A DNA stretch of 64,000 bases from the NCBI RefSeq assembly GCF_001424345.1, contig NZ_LMPF01000021.1, positions 260,542-324,541 on the forward strand, read 5' to 3'. The notes beneath the pieces were generated by a model that searched no databases, was not told where the DNA came from, and worked only from the letters and a program-made list of their open reading frames with translations. The first letter of the stretch is position 1. Each line of letters begins with the position of its first letter. The position numbers were made by a program, and so were the translations under genes. Below are positions 15,823 to 26,700 of this stretch, piece by piece. Origin of the DNA: Burkholderia sp. Leaf177 (lineage in GTDB: Bacteria; Pseudomonadota; Gammaproteobacteria; Burkholderiales; Burkholderiaceae).

Positions 15823-18800
15823 TCACGATTCGCGCAACTCCACGTTCGACGCGATCCTCGAAGCCAGGCCCGCGATGCTTGGCGTTTCGAAGACGTCGCG
15901 GATGGTCAATGCGAAACCAGCGGCACGGGTTGCATCAATAAACCGGACGACGTCGAACGAGGTCGCGCCGGCTTCGAAGAGGTTGTCGTTTTGTGAAAGC
16001 GTCTGGTCGTTGAAGAGATCACGCCAGAGATGTTCGAGCGTGCGGGCTGTTGAATCGGCTTCGGCGTCGATTGGGATAGGCGCCTGGATGTTCGCTGCGG
16101 ATTGGAAACGCGGATGCACGGTTCCTAACGGAACGTTCGGTGCATCGACGAATTGCGTCACCGCATCCAGATAGTCGCGCGCGAGAGTCTTAGCGAAAGT
16201 GGCATCGACCAATTCGTTCGCGTAGGAAAACGCGCCGGTCACGCGTCCATCGCGATGTTCCACAATGTCCAGCTCGAGCTCGAAGACCACGCGATGACGA
16301 ACATCGTTGAACGCTTCAAGCGAAATGCCCGCCCATTCCTGCCCGGCATTCGCGGCCTGACGCAAATAATTGAACATCACCTGGAACAGCGGGTTCGTCA
16401 TGCCTTCACGCCGCGCGCGCGATGCGGCGACAACATCAGCGAAAGGCGTATCTGCGTGCGCGTATGCTGCGAGCGCCGCGTCCCGTACCGCATCGAGAAT
16501 GGTCGCCGGCGTATCGCGTTCAGTGATTTTCGTCCGGACAACGACCGCGTTGATAAAGAGCCCGAGCGCGTGGCGCGCGGCGTCACTCGAATGCTCGCGG
16601 GTCGATGCAAGTACGCCGATGGGTTGATCGAACGCACCCGTAATCTGATACAAAACCACGTTGAGCGCGGCATGCAGCAGCATGGGCAGCGTTGCGTGTG
16701 CTTGAACCGATATCGCGCGTGCACGGCGTATGAGCGCTTCGTCGAACTCGAATGCGATGCGGCTCGCCGTCCAGCGCGGTTGCGATGCTCGCCCGGACGG
16801 CGGCGCCGGCAAGATGTTCGACGACGCCGCGTCCAGCGTTTGCAATGCGTCGCGCCAGAATGCAACGCGAGATCGCGGCGCGGCAACAGGAAGAACCGGA
16901 GGTAACGGCACAACCGGTGCGAGTGGCGCACTGCGTTTCAAAGCAACGTACGTCGAACGGATTTCGTCGAGCCACAGATCGATTGATTGACCATCCGAAA
17001 CGATGTGATGGATCACGAGCGACAGCACGTGATCGTCGTCGGCAAGACGCAGAAGCCGCACGCGCCAGAGCGGTGATTCAAGCAGATTGAACGAAGCCAG
17101 TGCGTCTTCGTCCGTCAGGTGATTCGCACGCGCGACGGGTGCCGGATCGTTCGAAAGATCGATCACGCGTAGTTCGATGGATCCCGCTTCGTCAATACGC
17201 TGACCTGAAAACCCGTTCTTCCTTTGTACAAGACGTGTGCGCAACGCTGGATGTCGGGCGGCAGCTTGCGTGATGGCTGCGCGCAATGCCTTGACAGAAA
17301 GCTCGCCGCGCAAACGCAACGCGACGGGTATGTTGTAAGCGGCATTGTCAGGTTGTGCACGCCACAAGAACCACAAGCCGAGTTGCGCGGGCGACAATGG
17401 AAAAACTCCATCTGCATCGGCTTCCGGTTGTTTTTCGACCGACGCATCCGGCAACGTATCGGCACTTCTGGAGAGCGCCACACGTTGCACGTACTGCGAT
17501 AAAACCGGCGCCTCGAAAAGCGCACGCACCGGCACGTCCCTTCCAAGCTGCTCGGCTATACGCGTCGCAACCCGAACCGCCGCGAGCGAGTGACCGCCGA
17601 GTTTGAAGAAATGGTCCGCACGTCCAACGCGCTCGACCGTTTCCGCGCCCAGCACTTCGCGCCAGATCCGCGCAATGGCGATCTCCGTTGCATCCGAAGG
17701 TGCTTCATATGCCCGTTGCACGCGCTGAGGTTCGGGCAACGCAGCACGATCGACCTTGCTATTCGTATTGCGCGGCAACGCATCGAGCACCACGATGAAC
17801 GCCGGCACCATATAGTCCGGCAACGTGTGACGAAGATGTGCGTCCAGCTCGGCGGCATCAGCGCGTACCGCGCGCTTGCGTGCGTCATCGGTCAGCTCGA
17901 CGTAGGCCACCAGCGCCGCTTGCGCGCCCTTGCCGTTCACGACCGCAACGGCCTCGCGCACGTCGTCATGCGCGGCGAGTTGCGCTTCGATCTCTCCAAG
18001 CTCGATGCGCAAGCCGCGCAGCTTGACCTGATGATCCACGCGGCCGATGAAATCAAACACACCATCAGCGCGGCGCTTCACCAGGTCGCCCGTTCGATAC
18101 AGCCGCGCGCCCGGAACGCCAAACGGATCGGGCACGAAACGTTCGGCCGTCATCGCGGGCCGGTCGAGATAACCGCGTGCAACGCCAATGCCCTCGCCGC
18201 CCAGATACAACTCGCCGATAACGCCAACAGGCAGCGTGTTCATGCGTGCATCGAGGACATGCGCGGTACGCGCGCCCACGAGCGTGCCGATCGGCAGATA
18301 CGCGGTGTCGGCGAGCTTCGTGGGATCGTCGCCTGGATTGAACATCCACAGCATCGGCGTGATGACGGTTTCAGTCGGGCCGTAACCATTGACGATGCGC
18401 GCATTCGGGAATGCACGGCGCATCAGCGCGAAAGCTTCGCGCGACGTGGCTTCACCGCCCACAGTCAGCGAGCGCAGCGTAGGCGGCGCGCCGTGCGCGA
18501 GCGCCCACTCGGCGAGTTGCGTCGCGCAGCCGGGCGGGACGTACGTCATGGTCACGCCTTCGCGCACCATCATCTTGCACGTCACCGCGGGCGGCCAGAG
18601 CGTATCCGCCGTCACGGCAACGGCCGCGCCAGACATGTACTGCGAAAACCAGCCTTCGTGCGAACCGTCGAAGTTCACCGACTGGAACAGCAGGAACACG
18701 TCCTCCTCGGTCACACCGTAACGCTTCGCGATCGCCGCACAATGCAGCGCGAACGAGCCATGATCGACGATCACGCCCTTGGGTTTTCCCGTCGATCCCG

Positions 18801-20775
18801 ACGTATAGATCACGTAGGCCGCTTGCATCGGCGCAACAGACGGCAACGCAGTGTTGTCGTCGTGGAAGAGACTCTCGTTATCGACCAGCCAGGTTCGCAC
18901 GTGGTCCAAAATCGGCAACGCGGGAAGGCTTGCACGCTCGGTGACGATGTGCCGAATCCGCGCATCGTCGATGATTTGCGCCAGGCGTTCGCGCGGATGG
19001 CTCGGGTCGAGCGGCACGAATGCACCGCCCGATTTTAACGCCGCGATCAAACCAACGGGCAAGTCCACCGAGCGGCTCAGGGCGACTCCTACGCGCATTT
19101 CGGCGCGAACGCCCGCAGCGACAAGACGCTGCGCGAGCTGGGTTGCGCGTGTATTCACTTCGTGGCGAGTCAGCGAGCGATCCACGTCCGCCACGCCGCG
19201 AGCATCCGGACGCGCACGCGCATGATCGGCTATGCGTTCGTGCACGGGCTTGAACTCGCTGGCCTCGTTCGGCGGATTATGGTTCCACGCGTCGAGCTGA
19301 TTGCGCTCGGCAAGCGGCAGCCATTGCAGCTCGCCGACGGGAACATCTGGCGTATCGAGTGCGTTCAACAGCAATTCGATAAAACGCTGCGCCAGGCGGT
19401 CGATGGCATCGGCTTCGAACAAATCGAGCGCATAGAGAAAAGCGGCGTCGATAGAGCCATCGTCGCGGACCTCGAAATTGAGCGTCAGGTCGAACTTCGC
19501 GAACGGCGCGCCCGAGGGCAACTCGGTCACGCAAACATCGGCGAAAGACAGCAACGGACGGCGCGCGCCATATGCGGCCATGACCTGGAATAGCGGATGA
19601 TGGCTTGCGCTGCGAGCGACGTCCGTTGCTTCGACCACTTGCTCGAAAGGCACGTCCTGATGCGCTTGCGCATCAACAAGACCGCGTGCGGTTGCATCGA
19701 TCAGCGCGGAAAAACTTTGGTTCGAATCGATGCGCGTTGCGAGCGTCAACGTGTTCACGAAGAAGCCGATCAATCCCGCGGTCTCGGCGCGTTCGCGGTT
19801 TGCGGCAGGCACGCCGATCTGAATATGTTGCTCGCCGGACGCGCGCGCGAGCAATGCATTGAGCGTTGCAAGGAGGACGGCGAATTGCGTCGTGCGATGA
19901 CTATGGGCAAGACTGGCGACGCGCTTCGCAAGCTCAGTGTCCAGCTTGATTACGTGGCGCGCGCCGCGCGCGCTACGTTGCGCCGGACGCGGCGCCGCTC
20001 CGGGAAGCATCAGCACATCACGCGACGGATCGATTCGTGAACGCCAGAATCCAAGTTGACGATCACGTTCGCCGGCGTCGAGCCAACGTCGCTGCCATAG
20101 CGCGTAATCGACGTAGTGAATAGGTAATGGCTCTAGCGCAACCGCATCGCCCTTTGCATACGACCGGTAAAACGATGCCAGCTCCGCAAGCGCAACATCG
20201 CCAGACCAGCCGTCCGAGACAATGTGATGCGTTGTCAACGAAAGCCAATGTGTCCGGTCATCGAGACGAATCAGGCATGCGCGCATCAACGGGCCGTGTG
20301 CGAGATCGAAGGGTTGGGTTTCATCGGCGAGCGCAAGTTCACGTGCCCGAGCTTCGCGTTGCGCTGCGGGAATGTTGCTCACGTCGAACGTCTGCCAGCA
20401 GCATGGTTCGGGCGCGTGCACCGTCTGCATGACGCCATCCGCGCCTTCCGCAAACGTCGTACGCAACGCCTCGTGACGCGCGATCAGTGCATCGCACGAA
20501 CGCCGCAGCGCATGTTCGTCGAGTGTCCCGTCAAGACGCAGGCGCTCGGTGATGTGATAGGCAGCGGGCTCGTCGATCATGCGCGCGTGCAGCCAAAGCC
20601 GGGTCTGTGCAAACGACGCCGGAACACTGGCAGAGCGCTCGGCACGCGGCGGGATTGGCAGCATGCGAAAGTCGATTCCCGTAGCGGGGAGTTTTTCCAG
20701 GAACACCTTGCGTTGTGCGTCTGGTAACTGCGCGAAGCGTGCTGAAAGAGAAAGCAGGTCCGGTCGTGCCGTCAT
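15823..20775 (-). CDS. orbJ: NRPS, C-A-PCP-C-PCP (OrbJ/MbaJ type)
   Basis: A 1650-residue NRPS that adds the last amino acid and probably releases the product. Domains in order: C (HHIVSDGWS, about 30-470), A (YTSGSTGKPKG, about 480-960), PCP (FFKLGGHSLAAVR, about 1020), a second C (HHIVSDGQS, about 1090-1520) and a C-terminal PCP with an unusual core (FEAGATSFDVVR). The A-domain specificity residues read as D-G-E-Y-T-G-G-I-T; an acidic residue at position 239 suits hydroxyornithine. There is no thioesterase or reductase. In ornibactin the terminal C domain is thought to condense the chain with putrescine, and the same is inferred here. The start at 20775 has AAGGAT at seven bases and lies 22 bp after the first NRPS gene. 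Confidence 0.92.
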   Translation of the reverse strand: MTARPDLLSLSARFAQLPDAQRKVFLEKLPATGIDFRMLPIPPRAERSASVPASFAQTRLWLHARMIDEPAAYHITERLRLDGTLDEHALRRSCDALIARHEALRTTFAEGADGVMQTVHAPEPCCWQTFDVSNIPAAQREARARELALADETQPFDLAHGPLMRACLIRLDDRTHWLSLTTHHIVSDGWSGDVALAELASFYRSYAKGDAVALEPLPIHYVDYALWQRRWLDAGERDRQLGFWRSRIDPSRDVLMLPGAAPRPAQRSARGARHVIKLDTELAKRVASLAHSHRTTQFAVLLATLNALLARASGEQHIQIGVPAANRERAETAGLIGFFVNTLTLATRIDSNQSFSALIDATARGLVDAQAHQDVPFEQVVEATDVARSASHHPLFQVMAAYGARRPLLSFADVCVTELPSGAPFAKFDLTLNFEVRDDGSIDAAFLYALDLFEADAIDRLAQRFIELLLNALDTPDVPVGELQWLPLAERNQLDAWNHNPPNEASEFKPVHERIADHARARPDARGVADVDRSLTRHEVNTRATQLAQRLVAAGVRAEMRVGVALSRSVDLPVGLIAALKSGGAFVPLDPSHPRERLAQIIDDARIRHIVTERASLPALPILDHVRTWLVDNESLFHDDNTALPSVAPMQAAYVIYTSGSTGKPKGVIVDHGSFALHCAAIAKRYGVTEEDVFLLFQSVNFDGSHEGWFSQYMSGAAVAVTADTLWPPAVTCKMMVREGVTMTYVPPGCATQLAEWALAHGAPPTLRSLTVGGEATSREAFALMRRAFPNARIVNGYGPTETVITPMLWMFNPGDDPTKLADTAYLPIGTLVGARTAHVLDARMNTLPVGVIGELYLGGEGIGVARGYLDRPAMTAERFVPDPFGVPGARLYRTGDLVKRRADGVFDFIGRVDHQVKLRGLRIELGEIEAQLAAHDDVREAVAVVNGKGAQAALVAYVELTDDARKRAVRADAAELDAHLRHTLPDYMVPAFIVVLDALPRNTNSKVDRAALPEPQRVQRAYEAPSDATEIAIARIWREVLGAETVERVGRADHFFKLGGHSLAAVRVATRIAEQLGRDVPVRALFEAPVLSQYVQRVALSRSADTLPDASVEKQPEADADGVFPLSPAQLGLWFLWRAQPDNAAYNIPVALRLRGELSVKALRAAITQAAARHPALRTRLVQRKNGFSGQRIDEAGSIELRVIDLSNDPAPVARANHLTDEDALASFNLLESPLWRVRLLRLADDDHVLSLVIHHIVSDGQSIDLWLDEIRSTYVALKRSAPLAPVVPLPPVLPVAAPRSRVAFWRDALQTLDAASSNILPAPPSGRASQPRWTASRIAFEFDEALIRRARAISVQAHATLPMLLHAALNVVLYQITGAFDQPIGVLASTREHSSDAARHALGLFINAVVVRTKITERDTPATILDAVRDAALAAYAHADTPFADVVAASRARREGMTNPLFQVMFNYLRQAANAGQEWAGISLEAFNDVRHRVVFELELDIVEHRDGRVTGAFSYANELVDATFAKTLARDYLDAVTQFVDAPNVPLGTVHPRFQSAANIQAPIPIDAEADSTARTLEHLWRDLFNDQTLSQNDNLFEAGATSFDVVRFIDATRAAGFALTIRDVFETPSIAGLASRIASNVELRES

Positions 20776-20797
20776 CGTTGATCCTTGGTTCCGGTCT

Positions 20798-23700
20798 TCA
20801 TTGCGCTTCGAGCTCGCCAAGCAATGCATCGATGGCGCTCAGTGCATTTTGTCCATGAGCATCGCCGCGTTCGTCGAGTACGCGATCGATCTCTGCCGCG
20901 CAACGCGCGAGCGTGCGTTGATCGAAAAGCGTGCGTAGCGGCAGCATCAGTGACCAATGAAGATTGGCTTGTGCGTTGGCCTGTGTGGCAAGCAGCGAGT
21001 GGCCGCCGAGAACGAAGAAATCGTCGTCACGTCCTACCGATTCCACGCGTAATACACGTTGCCAGATCGCGGCCAGGTCCTGCTCGGTGGAGCTTCGCGG
21101 CAATTCAACTGGATGGTCTTCGCGTGCCGGAACCGGCAGCGCGTTGCGATCGCATTTACCGTTCGGCGTCACCGGCAGCGCCGCAAGCTCGATCACGCGC
21201 GCGGGCACCATGTAGGGTGGCAGTTGCGCCCGCAATGCATTCCGAAGCGCCGCCTGATCCAGCGAGCCTTCGGCACCACGCGCCACATACGCGACCAGTT
21301 GCTCGTCGCGCACGATAACCACCGCGTCATGCACGCCGGGGTAAGCGCGCAGCAGCGCTTCAATTTCACCCGGCTCAATGCGTTGCCCACGAAGCTTCAC
21401 CTGTGTATCGATACGACCGAGATAGTCCAGCGCGCCATCACTTCGGCGACATGCAAGGTCCCCGGTTCGATACAAACGCGCGCCCGCCACGAATGGATCA
21501 GGCACGAAACGCTTTGCGGTAAGCGCCGGCCGCCCGAGATACCCGCGCGCAAGCCCCGCTCCGCCCAGATACAACTCGCCGATAACGCCGTCAGGCAGCG
21601 GATGCATTGCAGCATCGAGAACGTGCAGTTGGAGGTTGTCGATCGCGTGACCGATAGGCACCGATACGGCGTTTCCATCGTCTGCACTGCAGGTCCAGTG
21701 CGAGACATCTATGGCCGCTTCAGTCGGACCGTACAAGTTGTACAGACGCGCGTTCGGCAGCAACTGCGCGACACGTGCAACGAGTTCCGGCGCAAGCGCC
21801 TCGCCGCTCGCGATAATCCGTTGCAGGCTTGCGCAACGTCCGGCGGCGTTGAAGTCGTCGAGATGCGCGATGAACGCCGCGAGCATCGAAGGAACAAAGT
21901 GCAAGGTCGTCACGCCGCGTGCTTCAATAGCAGCAACGAGGCGCGCCGGATCGCGATGATCGCCCGGCGCGGCGATCGCGAGTTTTGCGCCCACTGACAG
22001 CGGCCAGACGAATTCCCAGACGGAGACATCAAAGCCGAACGGCGTCTTGTGGAGCACAACATCGCGATCGGTAAGCGTGTAGGCGCGTTGCATCCACGCA
22101 ATGCGGTTCGACAACGCGCCGTGCGTATTGCCCGCGCCTTTGGGCTTGCCCGTCGAGCCCGACGTATAGATCAGGTACGCGAGTTGTTGTGGGTGAACAT
22201 CGGCGCGCGCGGCAGGCGTTGCGTCGTCCTGCATTAGTTCGGCCACAGTAAAAACGCGTGCGTCGTCCGTGTTGATGCGCTCCCGCAGATGAGCTTGCGT
22301 CAACACCATTGCAGGCTGTGCATCCTTGAGCACATATGCAATGCGCTCGGCGGGGTATTCCGGGTCGATCGGCAAATAAGCCGCGCCTGCCTTCAGCACG
22401 CCCATGAGCGCTACGACCATGTCGAACGAACGCTCCACGCACAAAGCCACCACCGTATCCGGCGCCACGCCTTTCGCCACGAGCGCGGCAGCGACGCGAT
22501 TCGCCTCAGCGTCGAGTTCGCTGTAAGACATCCGATGCAGTTCGCCGGTCGCATCGGCGAATTCAAGTGCGATCGCATGCGCCGAAACCTTGGCAGCGAG
22601 TTCGAACTGTCGATGCAGCGACAATTGCTGTTGCGCCGGCGAAATGCGGGTCGTCGCGTTGAAGCGCGCGACTTTGGCGATATCGTCCGGGCTTGCAATC
22701 GATATGCCGCCGAGCAGCGCATGCGGATTTTCGACGAGCGCATCAAGACATGCGGAGAAAGCGCGATGCAACATCGCGACGCGTTTTTCATCGATGCGCG
22801 CTGCGTCGTAACCGTAGTCGATGATCATAGACTCACCCGCTTCAATCACGAGCGTAACGGCGAAGTCGGTCGATTCGATGTTGCGCAAATCGCGCATCTT
22901 GAGCGAGCGTTCATCCCGGCCGGCCCATGCTTCATCGACAGGATAGTTTTCGAATACGAGCAGCGTGTCGAAAAGCGCACCGCCTCCTTGACCCGCCCAT
23001 TGCTGGATATCTGCGAGGGGCGTATGAGCGTGTTCTGCGGCGGCCGCGTTAGTGGCCTGCAGCTCTCGTAGCCATGTTGCAGCTTCGCGCTGCGGCAAAG
23101 GTGCGGTGATGACAGGCAACGTATTGATGAAAAGACCGAGGACGGTATCGACGTCAGGCAGCGCATCGGGACGCCCCGCCACCGTTGCGCCGAACGCAAC
23201 GGACGATTGATGCGTGACGCGTTGCAACGCAAGCGCCCACGCTCCTTGTATTAGCGTGTTGAGCGTGATGTGAAGACTGCGCGCAGTGTCTACGGCGCGG
23301 GCTGTCGCGCTTGCATCGAACGTCGCGCGCCACGAACGATTACCCGTCTGCATATCTGCTTCGCGTTTCGCGACGAGCACGGGTTCATCGAGAAGTGCAA
23401 GACGTTCAAGCCAGACCGTCTTCTCCGCGTTCGTATCCCTCTTCGCCAGCCACGCGATGAAATCCCGATAGCGTGCCTTTGCAGGCATCGCGAAATGCGG
23501 GCGCGGCGGCTCCATATAGTCGCGCAGGATATCGGCGAAAAGACGCGCCGTACTCCAGCCGTCGAGCAGAAGATGGTGGCGGGTCCAGACGAGTTTCCAT
23601 TCATCGTCCGCCACATGGATGAGCGTCACGCGCATCAGCGGCGGTCTGCTCAAATCGAAACCGCGCGCCCGATCGTTCGCAAGCCAAGCCTCGAGCGCAA

Positions 23701-26700
23701 GCTCACCTTCACCACGCCAGTCGAGCGTATCAACGGGCATGCGCGCCTGGCGATGCACGATCTGCATCGGCGTGGCTTCGCCGGTCATGAAGCTAGTGCG
23801 CAAGATGTCGTGACGCGGTACAGCAGCCTCGAACGCAGTGCGCAGACGCTGGACGTCAGGCGTGTGCAACGTTGCAACGAGTTGGTTGATATAGGTCGCG
23901 TGTTCCGGTGCGAGCAACGAGTGGAACAGAATGCCCTGCTGCATAGGCGAGAGCGGATAGATGTCGTCAATGGAACGCAAGTCGTGCGGCAAGCGGTCGA
24001 GCGTGGCCTGATTCAAACCGGCTTCGCGCGCCAGCGGATAGTCGCCCGGTGTTGCGCCGCCGCCTTGAACAGCGAGGCGAGCCGCACATGCCGCCACGAT
24101 GCCCAAGAGCGCGGTTTCAAAACGCTGCGCCAGTGTTTCGATCGTAGTCCGATCGAATTGCGTTTCGGCGTAGACCCAGTGCAGCTTTAGCGAACGTGCG
24201 CCGTCGGTATCGATATAGGCGTGGATCGCAAGCGTGTTGCCAAGCGGCCCAGCCGGGTCCCGTTCGCAACCTGCGCCGCCGAAGCGTGGCGTAAGCAATG
24301 CGTCACGAGGCGCATCGAACTGACCGAGATAGTTGAACGTGACGCGCGGCCGCGGTATGGCTTCGAGCGCATGACGAATGGCGTCGTCGCCGTAGTGACG
24401 CAGAACGCCGAAGCCAACGCCCTTGTTGGGCACAGCGCGCAAAGCGTCTTTCACTTCGGTGAGCGTGCTGGTGAGCGTTTCGCCTATGTGTAACGCTACC
24501 GGGTAATGGCTCGTCAGCCAGCCAAGCGTTCGGCTTGCATCGATGTCATCGAACAGTGGCTCGCGGCCGTGTCCTTCAAGCTCGATACGGCACGATGTCT
24601 GTCCCGTCTTCTCCCCAATCGCATGAGCGAGCGCGGCGACGAGTATCTCGATCGTTTGCGTCCGGTACGCAGCGTTTGCTTCGCTTAGTAAGGCACGGGT
24701 CAGGTCGGCGTCGAGTGTCTGCTTGAAAACCAATGCGTCGGCATTTGTCGCCGATGCTTCAGGGTGGTCTATCGGCAAGTCATCGTAAGCCGATGAAAGC
24801 GCGGACCAGTACGACGTTTCTTGTGCGAACGGAGAGCCCGGTTCGCGCGCGGCGCGTGCGAGGCGCGCGGCCCAGTCCTGTGCGCGTGCACTCGCTGGCG
24901 ACAAACGTACCGCACGACGTTCTGTTGCGGCCCGGTATGCCGTGTCGAGATCCTCAAGCAGGATGCGCCACGACACGCCATCGATTATTAGATGATGAAT
25001 CGCGAGATAAAGCTGTGCGCCGCCATCAGGAAAAGTCGCTACGAGCGCGCAAACCAGCGGGCCGTTCGCGATGTCGAGGGTGCATTGCAAAGCATCGAAC
25101 TGCGCAAGTGCATCGGATTGATCGGTCGCGGTGGTGACGGCGAGGGGCAAGGTATCGAAAGGCTTTTCCGCTCGAACGATCGACCAAGCGCTACTGCCGG
25201 GACGTTGCACGAAACGCTGGCTAAAGATCTCGTGATGCATGAGCAGTGCGTCGAACGCACGCGCGAAAGCGTCGAGATCGAATGGCGTTTGTGTATCGAA
25301 CTGAACGGACTGGTTCCAGTGTCCGCGTTGCGGCATGTCCAACGCGAAAAACCGGAGCTGCGCAGGCGTAAGCACGTCGGTTGCAACACGCGGCGGCGCA
25401 GTCGGTTTCGGTGCGACTGCGGCATCCGTCGAGGTTGCGACGGTTGCCAGTTGCGCAATGGTCGGATTATCGAAGAGTTGCTTCGGGGTGAAACGCACGC
25501 CACGTTTTCTCGAACGCGCGATGACTTGAAGCACGAGAATCGAGTCGCCACCGAGTTCGAAGAAATTATCGTCGCGACCGACACGCTCGATTTTCAACAC
25601 GTCTATCCAGACAGTCGCAAGCGTGTTTTCCGTTGTTCCGCGAGTCGCATCGCCGATGCTTTCAACGGGAATGGGCGTGGCCGCGATCTCGCGCAGCGCC
25701 GTGCGATCCACCTTGCCGTTAGGCGTCACGGGAAGCGTATCCAGTACCGCAAGCACCGCCGGAATCATGTATTCGGGCACGCGCTGCGCAAGCGTTTCGC
25801 GTAAAGCCGCTTCCGTTTGAACACTGCCTTCGTTCAACGTCACGAAGCATGCAAGCCGCAAGCGTCCATCCTGCTCGACCGCAAGCGTTTCGGCCTGTGC
25901 GACGCCATCGATAGTTCGCAGCATCGCGCTCACTTCGCCTGGCTCAACCCTGTAACCGCGGATCTTCACCTGATCGTCGAGACGCCCGAGAAAGTCCAGA
26001 CAACCGTCCGCGCGTAAGCGAACGCGATCGCCCGTTTTGTACAGGCGCTCACCCGTTGCACCGGGATGCGGAACGAACTTTTCCGCAGTAGCCGCCGCGC
26101 GTCCGAGATAACCGCGCGCAACGCCGGGACCGCCCAGATAAAGCTCGCCGATCCCGCCGACCGGTACGGCCGATCCAAACGCGTCGAACACGTACGCACA
26201 GGCGTTCGGCAACGGCCGGCCAACGGGAATCGATTGACTACGCAAATCCGCTTGAGTTAAGCCGGATGTATCGCAAACGAGCGAACCCACCGTGGTTTCG
26301 GTCGGCCCATAATGGTTGATCACGCGGCAACCGGGTTTGAGCGCGGCGATCCGATCGACCAACGCCCACGGCAAGATCTCCCCGCCCGTTATCAACGCGT
26401 GCGACGGCAGCACGTCGGCCGCGCGCTGAGCATCGAGCAACGCGTGAAGATGGCTCGGCACGATCTTCAGCACGCCAACTTCGCGCGTACGCATTTCCTG
26501 CGCGAACCGGTCCGGATCGAAGGCGCATGATGCCGGCAACAAATGCAACGTGCGTCCTGAACACAGCGCGCCGAAGAGCGTTGTGTGTCCGAGGTCGGCG
26601 GCGACAGTCGAGACCATCGCCATGGAGATATTGGGCGCAAGATCGAGTTCGTCGAGCATGCCTTGCACGTAATCTGCAAGCGCGCGATGCGAAACCACAA

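Noticed and set aside
17590..19038. 482-codon plus-strand frame inside the second NRPS gene
   Set aside because: The NRPS A domain on the minus strand is unmistakable; the plus-strand product is rich in Arg and His with no domain.
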